From assembly GCF_014042345.1 (NCBI RefSeq), contig NZ_JACEZT010000004.1:248001-312000 (forward strand): a stretch of DNA of 64,000 nucleotides, written 5' to 3'. This document shows positions 11,382-21,975 of this stretch, piece after piece. Every line of letters starts with the position of its first letter. Positions within the stretch are counted from its first letter, which is position 1. Under the pieces are notes generated by a model. It was not told the DNA's origin, did not search any database, and worked only from the letters and a program-made list of their open reading frames with translations. Both the position numbers and the translations under genes were made by a program. The stretch is from Rugamonas brunnea. Its GTDB lineage: Bacteria > Pseudomonadota > Gammaproteobacteria > Burkholderiales > Burkholderiaceae_D.

Positions 11382-11410
11382 ATGAAACGTTAGTTTTTGA
11401 TAGGTAATAT
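11382..11410 (+). promoter_or_regulatory. Candidate promoter of the PEP-CTERM TLD-like gene
   Basis: ATGAAA (11382-11387) and TAATAT (11405-11410) are 17 nt apart in an AT-rich island that differs sharply from its GC-rich surroundings. A small inverted repeat GACAA/TTGTC lies at 11430-11449 in the leader. Both hexamers are 4/6 or slightly better matches, so this is tentative. Confidence 0.35.
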
Positions 11411-11495
11411 AAAAAGATAAACTCTCAACGACAATATGTTATATTTGTCTTTCAAAAGAGACATTGTTGTATTGGCCATCTGCGTTGAGGGAATC

Positions 11496-12227
11496 ATGGG
11501 AACAAATCTGAATAAGGGTGCTGCCGCCTTGCTGGCAGCGTTGTTGTGCGGTTTGAGTGTTTCCGCATCCGCCGCGACGACCCTGCTCGGCCCGGCCGAG
11601 CAGCATCAGTTGGCCGCGTGGCTGGGCGAGGGATCGTTGGCTTTCACCAACGTCTATACCAAGGCGGCCGGCGACACGTCACTCAACTTCCACCACGCTG
11701 CCGACGGCAAGGGCCGCACCTTCTCCATCATGCAGGCCACCAACGAGAAGGGGCAGACCTGGGTGATCGGCGGCTATAACCCGCAGAGCTGGAATTCGAG
11801 CGGCAGTTACAACATGACTACGGAGAACGCGCAACGCACGGCTTTCCTGTTCAACCTGACCAATGGCACCATCTTCCGCCAGACGCCCAAGAGCTACGCG
11901 ATGGATACCATCGGCGCCTACCAGACCTACAACAAGGCTGGCTACGGTCCCACCTTCGGCACCGGCTACGACCTGTACGTGCCGGGCAACCTGACCACGG
12001 GCGGCTATTCCAGCCTGTACTCCTACATCGACCCGGCGACCAGCAACTTCAACGCCAGCGTGCTGGACGGTTCGGCGTTCGTCCGTCCCAACATCACCTT
12101 CGGCGCCATCGAGGTGTACACCATTTCGCCCGTGCCGGAGCCGCGCGCCTATCTGCTGGTGCTGCTGGGCCTGGCCACCATGGCCTTGCTGCGCGCGCGC
12201 GGACAGCGCACGCCACGGCGCGACTGA
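11496..12227 (+). CDS. PEP-CTERM surface protein with TLD-like domain
   Basis: A 243-residue secreted protein. ATG 11496 is preferred (GAGG at 11487-11490); a longer frame to 11436 adds an unlikely N-terminus. It has a signal peptide with core AALLAALLCGLSVSASA, then about 170 residues resembling the TLDc fold (FHHAADGKGRTFSIMQA, VIGGYNPQSWNSSG, TAFLFNLTNGTIFRQ). The C-terminal sorting signal is VPEP at the start of a hydrophobic helix, followed by an Arg-rich tail. XrtB (25124-26041) is the sorting exosortase in this window. Function at the surface is unknown. It is monocistronic as far as can be seen. Confidence 0.82.
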   Translation: MGTNLNKGAAALLAALLCGLSVSASAATTLLGPAEQHQLAAWLGEGSLAFTNVYTKAAGDTSLNFHHAADGKGRTFSIMQATNEKGQTWVIGGYNPQSWNSSGSYNMTTENAQRTAFLFNLTNGTIFRQTPKSYAMDTIGAYQTYNKAGYGPTFGTGYDLYVPGNLTTGGYSSLYSYIDPATSNFNASVLDGSAFVRPNITFGAIEVYTISPVPEPRAYLLVLLGLATMALLRARGQRTPRRD

Positions 12228-12414
12228 GGCGGGTGCCGGACGCGGGGCGGCAGGCACAAGGCCGCACCCGCATGACTGTTGCGTTTAAAGAAGAATATAG
12301 GTTAAAAAGCAAGAAAAATTACCTTTAGGCTAACGATGGTTGTAGAATGCAAGTTTGCGGCTCGCAGTACGGGCTGTGTTGCTGCCAGTCCGTTTTCCAG
12401 GGTGAGATTTCAGC

Positions 12415-13884
12415 GTGTTATTCAACACCTATTCGTTTTTTGCGCTCTTTCTGCCGCTGGCCTTGCTGGCCTATTTCCTGTGCTCCCGTTTCTCGCTGCG
12501 CGCTTCCATCGTGGCCCTGTTCCTGGCCTCGGTCGCGTTTTACTGTTACTGGGATGTGTCGTTCTTTCCCGTGCTGGCGCTGTCGGTCTGCTGCAACTAC
12601 GCGCTGGGCAAGCTGATTTCTGGCCGGCATGCACATGATCCGCGGGCGGCCAAACGGTGGCTGCTGTGTGGCCTGGCGTTCAACCTGTCGCTGCTGGTGT
12701 TCTTCAAGTATGCCGACTTCCTGCTGTCCAACCTGAGCCTGCTGACGGGCACCGCCCATGCGCCGCTGGGCATCCGGCTGCCGATCGGCATCTCGTTTTT
12801 CACGTTCACCCAGATCGCCTACCTGGTCGATTGCCACGCCGGCAAGGTGCGTGAATACAAGCCCGAGAACTACGGCCTGTTCGTCACCTATTTTCCGCAC
12901 CTGATCGCCGGTCCCATCATTCACCACCGGGACATGATGCCGCAGTTCGACCAGCCCGAGTCGCACCGCTTCTCGCGCGGCCGGCTGGCGCTGGGCTTGC
13001 TGATCTTCACGGTCGGCCTGTTCAAGAAAGTGATCCTGGCCGATGGCGTGGCGCGCTATGTGGGGCCGGTGTTCGACGCCGGCTATGCCCAGTTGACGGT
13101 GCTGGAAGCCTGGTCCGGCGCGCTGGCGTACACCTTCCAGCTGTACTTCGATTTTTCCGCCTATTCCGACATGGCCTACGGCCTGTCGTACATGTTCGGC
13201 ATCATCCTGCCGATCAATTTCAATTCGCCGTACCGGGCCTTGTCCATCATCGATTTCTGGCGCCGCTGGCACATCACGCTGTCCAGCTTCCTGCGCGATT
13301 ACCTCTACATTCCGCTGGGCGGCAACCGCCATGGCGGCGTCAAGCGCTACGTCAACCTGCTGCTCACCATGCTGCTGGGCGGGCTGTGGCATGGCGCCAA
13401 CTGGACCTTTGTGGTGTGGGGCGCGCTGCATGGCAGCTACCTGATCGTCAACCACGGCTTGCGCCACATGCTGGGCGAGCGCGGCGGCCTGCCGTTGCGT
13501 TGCCTGGGCTGGCTGGCCACCTTCCTGGCCGTGGTGGTGGGGTGGGTGTTCTTCCGCGCCCCGACCGTCGCCGCCGCCTGGTCCATCGTGCACGCCATGT
13601 TCGCCGGCGCCGGGCTGGCGCAGGTGCCGGGCGCGCTGCTGGGGGTGAACCGCATCATGAACGTGCACGCCTGCCTGGGCTGGCTGCTGGCGTGCGGCGC
13701 CATCGCCTTCGGCCTGCCCAATGTGTACCAGGTGCTGGGGCGCGGCCTGCTGACCCGCCAGGAGGCGCGCCTGAACGGCATGGCCGGTGGCGCGCTGCTG
13801 GGCGGCTTGCTGCTGCTGTGCCTGTTGTTGCTGGCCGTGAGCGAAACGCGCGGCGTGTCCGAATTCCTGTATTTTAATTTCTGA
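12415..13884 (+). CDS. MBOAT-family O-acyltransferase (AlgI-like)
   Basis: A 489-residue polytopic membrane protein starting at GTG 12415. The MBOAT core is clear: SIIDFWRRWHITLSSFLRDY, YIPLGGNRHGG and the catalytic His in GGLWHGANWTFVVWG. About ten membrane spans are visible. AlgI/DltB-type MBOATs carry acyl groups across the inner membrane for transfer to a polysaccharide. Its stop overlaps by 1 nt the start of an SGNH protein, the usual transferase partner. The target is inferred to be the exopolysaccharide encoded downstream. The 187 nt upstream (12228-12414) are AT-rich in the middle and hold no gene I can support. Confidence 0.92.
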   Translation: MLFNTYSFFALFLPLALLAYFLCSRFSLRASIVALFLASVAFYCYWDVSFFPVLALSVCCNYALGKLISGRHAHDPRAAKRWLLCGLAFNLSLLVFFKYADFLLSNLSLLTGTAHAPLGIRLPIGISFFTFTQIAYLVDCHAGKVREYKPENYGLFVTYFPHLIAGPIIHHRDMMPQFDQPESHRFSRGRLALGLLIFTVGLFKKVILADGVARYVGPVFDAGYAQLTVLEAWSGALAYTFQLYFDFSAYSDMAYGLSYMFGIILPINFNSPYRALSIIDFWRRWHITLSSFLRDYLYIPLGGNRHGGVKRYVNLLLTMLLGGLWHGANWTFVVWGALHGSYLIVNHGLRHMLGERGGLPLRCLGWLATFLAVVVGWVFFRAPTVAAAWSIVHAMFAGAGLAQVPGALLGVNRIMNVHACLGWLLACGAIAFGLPNVYQVLGRGLLTRQEARLNGMAGGALLGGLLLLCLLLLAVSETRGVSEFLYFNF

Positions 13885-14990
13885 TGAAGATACTACGCAT
13901 CTTGGGCGGGATGGGGCTGGGCGTGCTGGCGGTGGCGCTGGCGCTCGAATTGCTGTGCCGCTGCCTGCCGGTGGTGTCGGGCTTGCGGGTCGAGTCCACG
14001 GGTGGCGAGCAGCGCTTCAGCCGCTATCTGCCGCGCTTGCCCTACACGTATTCGTTCGGCTGGGCGCTCGACAACGCCCGCCAGGGCCGCACCAACGCCC
14101 AGGGCTTCAACAATTCGGCCGATTTCCAGGACCACGCCAAGGTGCTGGTGATCGGCGACAGCTTCATCGAAAGCCTGATGCTGGACTACCCGCAGACCGT
14201 GCAGGGCAACCTCGACCGCATGCTGGGCGGCGGCGTGTTCGCCGCTTCCGCGTCCGGCAACGGCCTGGCCGATTCGCTGGAACTGGCGCGCTACTATGTG
14301 CCACGCATCCATCCGGCCAACGTGGTGCTGTTCGTCGAGGAGACGGACGTGGGCGGCCTGCTCGATGCGCCCGGCCGCGGCCACAGCGGCTTCGTGCTGA
14401 CGCCGGCCGGTCCCGTCATGGAGCACCATCCCTACCGCGAGGCCCAGGCCAAGCAACTGGCGCTGCGCTCGGCGCTGGTGCGCTACGTCTATTACAACCT
14501 GAAGCTGCGCGACTGGGTGCAGGGCCAGTGGGCCGCGCCGGCGCCAGTACCTGCGGCCGCGACCGCGTCCGCCGGCGCCGGGGAGGGCGGCAAGGACGGC
14601 GGCCTGGGCGCCCGCGCCGTGGCGTTGCAGTACTACCTGGACCAGTTGCACCAGCTCGGCGACCGGGCCGGCGTGCGTTTCATCTTCCTCGTCGATGGCA
14701 ACCGCAAGGCCATGTATGCGGGCCGCGCCGGCGCCCACCTGTGGCCGGGGCAGGACCGCGAATTGTTCATCGCCGCGGCGCGCCGCAGCGGCTTCGCCGT
14801 CGTCGATACCCAGCCCGTATTCAGCCAGCACTGGGCCGAGGTGCACGAGCGCGTCGATTTCCTGCCGATGGACGGCCACTGGAACGCCGTGGCGCACCAC
14901 CTGGCCGCGCAGCAGCTGCTGCCGTTGCTGGCGCCACCGGCGCCGGCCGCCCGGGCGGCGTCTTCCTTTGTGGGCGCAAACGCGCTATGA
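13884..14990 (+). CDS. SGNH-fold (AlgJ/AlgX-like) acetyltransferase partner of the MBOAT
   Basis: A 368-residue protein with one N-terminal membrane helix or signal anchor (LGVLAVALALELLC), then an SGNH hydrolase-like domain. The nucleophile Ser is in VIGDSFIESL, and the Asp/His pair is in PMDGHWNAVAHH near the C-terminus. The architecture fits periplasmic O-acetyltransferases that take acetyl from an MBOAT. It overlaps the MBOAT gene by 1 nt (TGATG), so the two are translationally coupled. The Ala/Gly-rich stretch near residues 215-235 looks like a linker. Confidence 0.85.
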   Translation: MKILRILGGMGLGVLAVALALELLCRCLPVVSGLRVESTGGEQRFSRYLPRLPYTYSFGWALDNARQGRTNAQGFNNSADFQDHAKVLVIGDSFIESLMLDYPQTVQGNLDRMLGGGVFAASASGNGLADSLELARYYVPRIHPANVVLFVEETDVGGLLDAPGRGHSGFVLTPAGPVMEHHPYREAQAKQLALRSALVRYVYYNLKLRDWVQGQWAAPAPVPAAATASAGAGEGGKDGGLGARAVALQYYLDQLHQLGDRAGVRFIFLVDGNRKAMYAGRAGAHLWPGQDRELFIAAARRSGFAVVDTQPVFSQHWAEVHERVDFLPMDGHWNAVAHHLAAQQLLPLLAPPAPAARAASSFVGANAL

Positions 14991-15012
14991 TGCGGCGTCG
15001 CGCGCGACGTGT

Positions 15013-15087
15013 GTCACCATAGTTCAACGGATAGAATGGGGTCCTCCTAAGACTCTGATACAGGTTCGATTCCTGTTGGTGACACCA
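15013..15087 (+). tRNA. tRNA-Arg (anticodon CCT)
   Basis: A full cloverleaf can be folded by hand. The acceptor GTCACCA pairs with TGGTGAC, the D-stem is GTTC/GAAT, the anticodon stem is GGGTC/GACTC around loop CTCCTAA (anticodon CCT, reading AGG), the T-stem is ACAGG/CCTGT with loop TTCGATT, and there is an encoded 3' CCA. At 75 nt it is a normal class I tRNA. No second tRNA is seen nearby. Confidence 0.96.
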
Positions 15088-15230
15088 GATGGGGGCGGCC
15101 CGCAATCACCCTGGCATCGGCCAGGATTCAGCCCGCCGCGCGCAACTATCGGTACAATGCGTGCTTCTTTCATCCATCCCGCGGCCTGCCGCCCCTGACG
15201 GGCGCCGTCCCGGACACCTCCTCATTCATT

Positions 15231-17177
<1,947 letters not shown>

Positions 17178-17234
17178 GATCGTCACTTGCTGGCTCGTCA
17201 GGCCATGCAAAATGTTGTAACATAGGCATGTTGT

Positions 17235-17259
17235 GGCCGCCCGCCGGCGGCCGTTTTTT
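17235..17259 (+). terminator. Intrinsic terminator after uup
   Basis: A perfect 7-bp stem GGCCGCC/GGCGGCC with loop CGCC (17235-17252) is followed by GTTTTTT. It lies 58 nt after the uup stop and rules out a start for the next gene upstream of it. Confidence 0.88.
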
Positions 17260-17334
17260 CCCAGTCAGGAAAACGCATGCCCACCCCCCTTACTTGCCCG
17301 CCGCCCGCCGGCGCCCTGCGCCGCCGGGGCCGCC

Positions 17335-17997
17335 ATGTTTGAGCGCCAGACCTGGCCCCGGGTACTGCCCTTTGTCACCTACCTCGCCTTCATTGCCATC
17401 GCCGACGGGCTGACCCGCCTGGGCGTGGACGCGGCGCCGCTGCGCTGGCTCTATCCGGTCAAGATCGCCGTCGTGCTGGCCCTGCTGCTGGCCTGCTGGT
17501 CCCGCTACGAGGAATTGCGGCCGGTCCGGCTCGACTGGCGCGCCGCCCTCACGGCCGTGCTGGCAGGAGTGGTGGTACTGGTGTTGTGGATTAACCTCAA
17601 TGCCGGCTGGATGACGCTGGGTGAGGGCGCGGGATTTGATCCCGTGACCAACGGCAAGATAGACTGGCTGCTGGTGGCGGTGCGCATCGCGGGCGCGGCA
17701 CTGGTGGTGCCCGTGATGGAAGAATTGTTCTGGCGCTCGTACCTGATGCGCTGGATCGTCGCCCCCCAATTCCTGCGGGTCGCCCCCGCACAATTGGGAT
17801 TGCGGTCATTTGTTGTCACAGTGGTATTATTCGGCTTCGAACATAATCTGTGGCTGGCCGGCATGGTTGCCGGCGCCGTGTACGGCTTGCTGTACTTGCG
17901 CAGCGGCAGCTTGTGGTCGCCCATCCTCGCCCATGGCGTGACCAACGGCTTGCTGGGTGGCTGGATTATTTCTACGGGCCACTGGACTTACTGGTAA
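17335..17997 (+). CDS. CPBP/CAAX protease-like membrane protein linked to PEP-CTERM systems
   Basis: A 220-residue polytopic membrane protein with the CPBP (Abi) motifs: EELFWRSYLMRW (paired Glu and Arg), FGFEHNLWLAG (His) and ILAHGVTNGLLGG (His). It resembles the CAAX-prenyl-protease-related family often found beside exosortase loci (TIGR03008 type). ATG 17335 is used; a 21-codon leader frame (17277-17342) with an AGGA site overlaps this start, which could couple translation or reflect a one-base difference in a C run at 17284-17289. It ends 47 nt before epsL. A protease or maturation role for the exosortase pathway is inferred. Confidence 0.82.
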   Translation: MFERQTWPRVLPFVTYLAFIAIADGLTRLGVDAAPLRWLYPVKIAVVLALLLACWSRYEELRPVRLDWRAALTAVLAGVVVLVLWINLNAGWMTLGEGAGFDPVTNGKIDWLLVAVRIAGAALVVPVMEELFWRSYLMRWIVAPQFLRVAPAQLGLRSFVVTVVLFGFEHNLWLAGMVAGAVYGLLYLRSGSLWSPILAHGVTNGLLGGWIISTGHWTYW

Positions 17998-18043
17998 TAT
18001 TGATAAATAGCAGTTTGATATTTCACAAAAGAAGAAGACGCCC

Positions 18044-19273
18044 ATGCCTAGTTCATCGCCCCTCTCCCGCACCCGTTCCCCCCTCGTCGTCGCGCCGCTC
18101 GCCGCCCTGATCGGCGCCGCGCTGGCGGGGCAGGCTCAGGCAGCCCTGAGCGACACCATCCATCCGTTCGTCTCCGTGCTCTACAGCTACGAGGACAACC
18201 TGCTGCGCTTGCCCGATGGCGTGCCCGGCCCGGCCGGCAGCCGTTCCGATTCGCTGACCCAGTTGCAGGCCGGCCTGCTGTTCGAGCGTCCCGTCGGCCG
18301 CCAGCGCTTCACGGGCCAGGCCAAGGTGTCGCGCGTGACGTTCGACCATTACGACCAGCTCAACTACAACGGCAAGGATTTCCAGGCCGAGTGGGAATGG
18401 TACCTGGCGCGTGACTTCTCCGGCCACATCGGCGCCAGCTATGGCCAGGTGCTGACCCCGTTTACCGACTACCACAGCGGCGACCGCAACCTGCGCACCA
18501 CGCGCCGCGAATACGCCGACGGCAACTGGCGTTTCCACCCGAGCTGGCAGGTGCACGCCGGCGTGTCCACCACGCGCTATTCGTATGACCTGGCCAGCCA
18601 GCGCTACATCGACCGCACCGAGGATTCCAGCGAGCTGGGCGTGGACTACCTGGCGTCGAGCGGCAGCCGCTTCGGCGTGCTGGGGCGCCACCTGCGCGGC
18701 AGCTACCCGAACAAGCCGCTGCTGATCGACGGCAGCGTGCTCGACTATGGCTACAAGCAGGATGAACTGAAGGCCAACATCTTCTGGGTCGCCAGCGGCG
18801 TGACCCAGGTGCAGGTGCTGGCCGGCTGGGCCCGCCGTGAGCACGCCTTCTTCACCGACCACAATTCCAGCGGCCTGAACGGCCGGATCACGGCCTACTG
18901 GCTGCCGCTGGGCAAGCTCAAGTTCAACGCCAGCGTGTGGCGCGAGTACGCGGCCGTGGAAAGCACGCTCGTCAGCAGCAGCCTGAACAAGGGTGTCAGC
19001 GTGGGCGCGGGCTGGGACATCAGCGCCAAGCTCAAGGCCGACGCCACCGTGCGCCACGAGAAGCGCGATTTCAGCACCGTCAGCCCGGTCGTGTTGCTCG
19101 GCTCGCCGACCGACACCGGCAATTTCGCCTCCATGGGCCTGACCTATACCCCGCTGAACTATGTGCAACTGAATACCAGCGTGTTCCGTGACCAGCGCAC
19201 TGGCAGCGCCTACATCGGCACCGGCAGCTACACCGCCAAGGGGATCTCGTTCGGTGCGACGGGGCAGTTCTGA
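18044..19273 (+). CDS. epsL: XrtB-associated outer-membrane polysaccharide protein EpsL
   Basis: A 409-residue protein with a signal peptide ending AGQAQA, then an all-beta sequence of alternating aromatic/polar strands throughout (YSYEDNLLRL, YYLASSGSRFGVLGRH-like blocks), ending in a terminal Phe as in outer-membrane barrels. Length and pattern fit EpsL of exosortase-B exopolysaccharide clusters, thought to form or assist an outer-membrane barrel in export. It directly precedes the priming transferase by 8 nt and lies about 7 kb upstream of xrtB. The exact function in the family is not established. Confidence 0.85.
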   Translation: MPSSSPLSRTRSPLVVAPLAALIGAALAGQAQAALSDTIHPFVSVLYSYEDNLLRLPDGVPGPAGSRSDSLTQLQAGLLFERPVGRQRFTGQAKVSRVTFDHYDQLNYNGKDFQAEWEWYLARDFSGHIGASYGQVLTPFTDYHSGDRNLRTTRREYADGNWRFHPSWQVHAGVSTTRYSYDLASQRYIDRTEDSSELGVDYLASSGSRFGVLGRHLRGSYPNKPLLIDGSVLDYGYKQDELKANIFWVASGVTQVQVLAGWARREHAFFTDHNSSGLNGRITAYWLPLGKLKFNASVWREYAAVESTLVSSSLNKGVSVGAGWDISAKLKADATVRHEKRDFSTVSPVVLLGSPTDTGNFASMGLTYTPLNYVQLNTSVFRDQRTGSAYIGTGSYTAKGISFGATGQF

Positions 19274-19281
19274 AGCAAGCC

Positions 19282-20664
19282 ATGACCGTAAACGATATAC
19301 CCTTAATTTCCTTTTTTCAGCGCATCCTCGATCCACTCATCATCATGGGTACCCTGTACCTGTTCTCGATGATTTATGCGGAGCCCTTCACCGGGTATTC
19401 GCTGGTGCTGATGGTGTTGGCGTTTTTTGTCTCCTCGTCCGTGTACCAGCATGTGGACCCGTACCGCACCTGGCGCAGCGGACGCATGCTGGCCTATTCG
19501 CGCGACATCGTGGTGGGCTGGGTGGTCACGGCCCTGATCCTGGTGTTCCTCGGCTCGATCAGCGGCCTGGCCTACCATTATGACCAGACCGTGGTGTTGT
19601 CTTGGTTCGTGGCCACGCCGTTCGTGCTGCTGACCAGCCACCTGGCCGCGCGCGTGCTCGGCTCGGACCCGGCCAAGGCCAGCGAGGTGCGCTCGGTGAT
19701 CATCGTCGGCGCCAACGACGTGGGCCTGAAGTTCGCCCGCACCATCGAGCGCCATCCCAACCTGTTCATGCGGGTGCACGGCTTTTTCGACGACCGCACC
19801 GAGGACCGCTGGCCGCACGAGATGCAGCACCCGATGCTGGGCCGCATGGCCGACATCGCGGCCTACGTGCGCGCCAACCATGTGAAGATGATCTTCATCA
19901 GCCAGCCGATCTCGGCCCAGCCGCGCATCCGCAAGCTGCTCGACGAACTGCAGGACACCACGGCCTCGGTCTACTTCCTGCCCGATATCTATGTGTTCGA
20001 CCTGATGCAGGCCCGCTTCGACAACGTGGGCGGCATGCCTGTGATCGCCATCTGCGAGACGCCGTTCACCGGCTTTAACAGCATGATCAAGCGCGCCAGC
20101 GACATCGTGCTGGGCACGCTGATCCAGATCGCGCTGCTGCCGCTGATGCTGGTGATCGCGCTGGCCGTCAAGTGCACCTCGCCCGGCCCGGTGATCTTCC
20201 GCCAGCGCCGCTACGGCCTGTATGGCGAGGAGATCATCGTCTACAAGTTCCGTTCCATGACGGTGGCCGAGGATGGCGCCAACGTGGTGCAGGCCACCAA
20301 GAACGACCAGCGGGTGACCAAGGTGGGTGCGTTCCTGCGCAAGAGTTCGCTCGACGAGCTGCCCCAGTTCATCAACGTACTGCAGGGGCGCATGAGCATC
20401 GTCGGGCCGCGCCCGCACGCGGTGGCCCACAACGAGCAATACCGCAAGCTGATCAAGGGCTACATGCTGCGCCACAAGGCCAAGCCCGGCATCACGGGCT
20501 GGGCCCAGGTCAACGGCTTCCGGGGCGAGACCGAGACGCTGGACAAGATGGAGGCGCGGATCCGCTACGACCTCGACTACCTGCGCAACTGGTCGCTGTG
20601 GCTGGACATCTGGATCATCCTGCGCACGGTGAAAGTGGTGCTCAAACGCGACAACGCGTTCTGA
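19282..20664 (+). CDS. epsB: Undecaprenyl-phosphate sugar phosphotransferase (polyprenyl glycosylphosphotransferase)
   Basis: A 460-residue initiating enzyme that would load the first sugar-1-phosphate onto undecaprenyl phosphate. Four N-terminal membrane spans and a CoA-binding-like Rossmann segment (VIIVGANDVGLKFAR) precede the catalytic bacterial sugar transferase domain: membrane re-entrant helix near residue 275, FRQRRYGLYGEEI, YKFRSMTV, KSSLDELPQFINVL, RMSIVGPRPHA and KPGITGWAQVNGFRGE. The C-terminus DYLRNWSLWLDIWI is typical of the WcaJ-like class. It is cotranscribed with epsL. The symbol follows naming in Methylobacillus-type eps clusters; glucose is the likely sugar but not provable here. 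Confidence 0.9.
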   Translation: MTVNDIPLISFFQRILDPLIIMGTLYLFSMIYAEPFTGYSLVLMVLAFFVSSSVYQHVDPYRTWRSGRMLAYSRDIVVGWVVTALILVFLGSISGLAYHYDQTVVLSWFVATPFVLLTSHLAARVLGSDPAKASEVRSVIIVGANDVGLKFARTIERHPNLFMRVHGFFDDRTEDRWPHEMQHPMLGRMADIAAYVRANHVKMIFISQPISAQPRIRKLLDELQDTTASVYFLPDIYVFDLMQARFDNVGGMPVIAICETPFTGFNSMIKRASDIVLGTLIQIALLPLMLVIALAVKCTSPGPVIFRQRRYGLYGEEIIVYKFRSMTVAEDGANVVQATKNDQRVTKVGAFLRKSSLDELPQFINVLQGRMSIVGPRPHAVAHNEQYRKLIKGYMLRHKAKPGITGWAQVNGFRGETETLDKMEARIRYDLDYLRNWSLWLDIWIILRTVKVVLKRDNAF

Positions 20665-20742
20665 GCGGCGCCGCCGCGGACGTTTCCTTATGGAAATAAT
20701 AGCTGCGGCTGGTATAGTATTCACGATAACTTGTTTGCTTTA

Positions 20743-20771
20743 TTGACAAGCGCGTGGACAGGTCCCATACT
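20743..20771 (+). promoter_or_regulatory. Candidate sigma-70 promoter for the epsD-to-xrtB operon
   Basis: A perfect -35 TTGACA (20743-20748), 17-nt spacer and CATACT (20766-20771, 4/6) lie in the 251-nt gap between the priming transferase and epsD. The leader of about 140 nt before epsD includes a GGCCGG/CCGGCC pair (20857-20882). A very similar promoter (TTGACA, 17 nt, GATACT) heads the second EPS block at 35997. Confidence 0.55.
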
Positions 20772-20915
20772 GCCCACGCAAAAAAACCTGGGGCAGGCCT
20801 GCGCTCCAGTTACCGTAGACAGGGTAGGATTGAACAATTGGTAGTCGCGTGCGGTGGGCCGGTGCCGTGTGTCAGCCCGGCCGCTTGAAAAAATGTATCC
20901 AAAGAGGAAAAAATC

Positions 20916-21863
20916 TTGAACTATTCTGATCTTGCAGGCTCGAGCGAGAGCAAACGGGGCAACGCGCGCCAGCGCTTGCTGCAGCTGGGCGTGGCGCTGG
21001 CCGTCGCGGCCAGCCTGTCCGCCTGTGGCAACAAGGAAGAGAAAAAGACGGGGCAGGCCCTGGCCAGCGTCAACGGCGAGGAAATCACGCTGTTGCAGCT
21101 GAACGAGGAAATGCAGCGCTCGGGGGTGCAGCCGGCCCAGCAGGACAAGGCCCGCAAGCAATTGCTGGAAGCGCTGATCGACCGCCAGCTGCTGCAGAAT
21201 GAGGCCGTCAAGGACAAGACCGACCGTGATCCCAAGGTGGTGCAGGCGATCGAGCGGGCCAAGGCCCTGATCGTGGCCCAGGCCTACATGCAAAAGCGCA
21301 TCGGCACCCCGGCCCGTCCCACCAAGCAGGAAGTGGCCGACTACTTCGAGAAAAATCCCATCTTCTTCAGCAACCGCAAGGTGCTGGTCATGAACGAGCT
21401 GGTGGTGCCGGCCACCGACATGAACCAGGACCTGAAGAACGTGATGGACAGCGCCAAGACGCTGGAGGACGTGGGCGGCTGGCTTGACAGCCACAAGGTC
21501 AAGTTCACCCGCAGCCAGGTGGCGCGCGCCACCTCCGACCTGCCGGCCGAACTGGCGACCAAGCTGCTGTCCATGCCCAAGGGCCAGCTGTTCATCATCA
21601 ACGAGGGCGACCACGCGCTGCTGGTGACGATCGCCGAAGTGCGCGACGCACCCGTGACGCTGGACGTGGCCTCGCCCCAGATCGAGCAATTCCTGTTCAA
21701 CAAGAAGAACAAGGATGCGGCCGACGCCGAACTGGCCCGCCTGCGCGCGGCGGCCAAGATCGAATACCTGAACGGCGCCGAGAAGCCGGCCCCGGCCGCA
21801 GCAGCGGCAGCGCCGGTCAAGACGGACGCGGCCACCGAACGCGGCGTGGCCGGCCTGAAGTAA
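20916..21863 (+). CDS. epsD: EpsD-family peptidyl-prolyl isomerase-like lipoprotein
   Basis: A 315-residue exported protein. The start is TTG 20916, supported by GAGG at 20904-20907. A lipobox LSAC ends the signal sequence (Cys37 or close). The body is SurA/PpiC-like: an N-terminal helical chaperone segment (ALASVNGEEITLLQLNEEM, QLLEALIDRQLLQNEAV) and a C-terminal parvulin-like region (KVLVMNELVVPA, ARATSDLPAELATKLL). EpsD is the periplasmic folding factor of exosortase-B polysaccharide loci, presumably for export proteins or PEP-CTERM substrates. The C-terminal tail is Ala/Pro-rich. Confidence 0.88.
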   Translation: MNYSDLAGSSESKRGNARQRLLQLGVALAVAASLSACGNKEEKKTGQALASVNGEEITLLQLNEEMQRSGVQPAQQDKARKQLLEALIDRQLLQNEAVKDKTDRDPKVVQAIERAKALIVAQAYMQKRIGTPARPTKQEVADYFEKNPIFFSNRKVLVMNELVVPATDMNQDLKNVMDSAKTLEDVGGWLDSHKVKFTRSQVARATSDLPAELATKLLSMPKGQLFIINEGDHALLVTIAEVRDAPVTLDVASPQIEQFLFNKKNKDAADAELARLRAAAKIEYLNGAEKPAPAAAAAAPVKTDAATERGVAGLK

Positions 21864-21975
21864 GCACGGTGCGTCCCGGCCCGTGGCGCGGCGCACCGCC
21901 GCGCCACTAGCCGGGGCGCAGCCGAATGAGCCGGGCCTGGCCCGCAACCGCAACTCTGTATGGAATTTGGCAACT

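Noticed and set aside
17233-17334. Longer N-terminus for the CAAX-protease-like protein starting at 17233
   Set aside because: This start falls at the edge of the uup terminator hairpin and gives a Pro/Arg-rich segment unlike the family.
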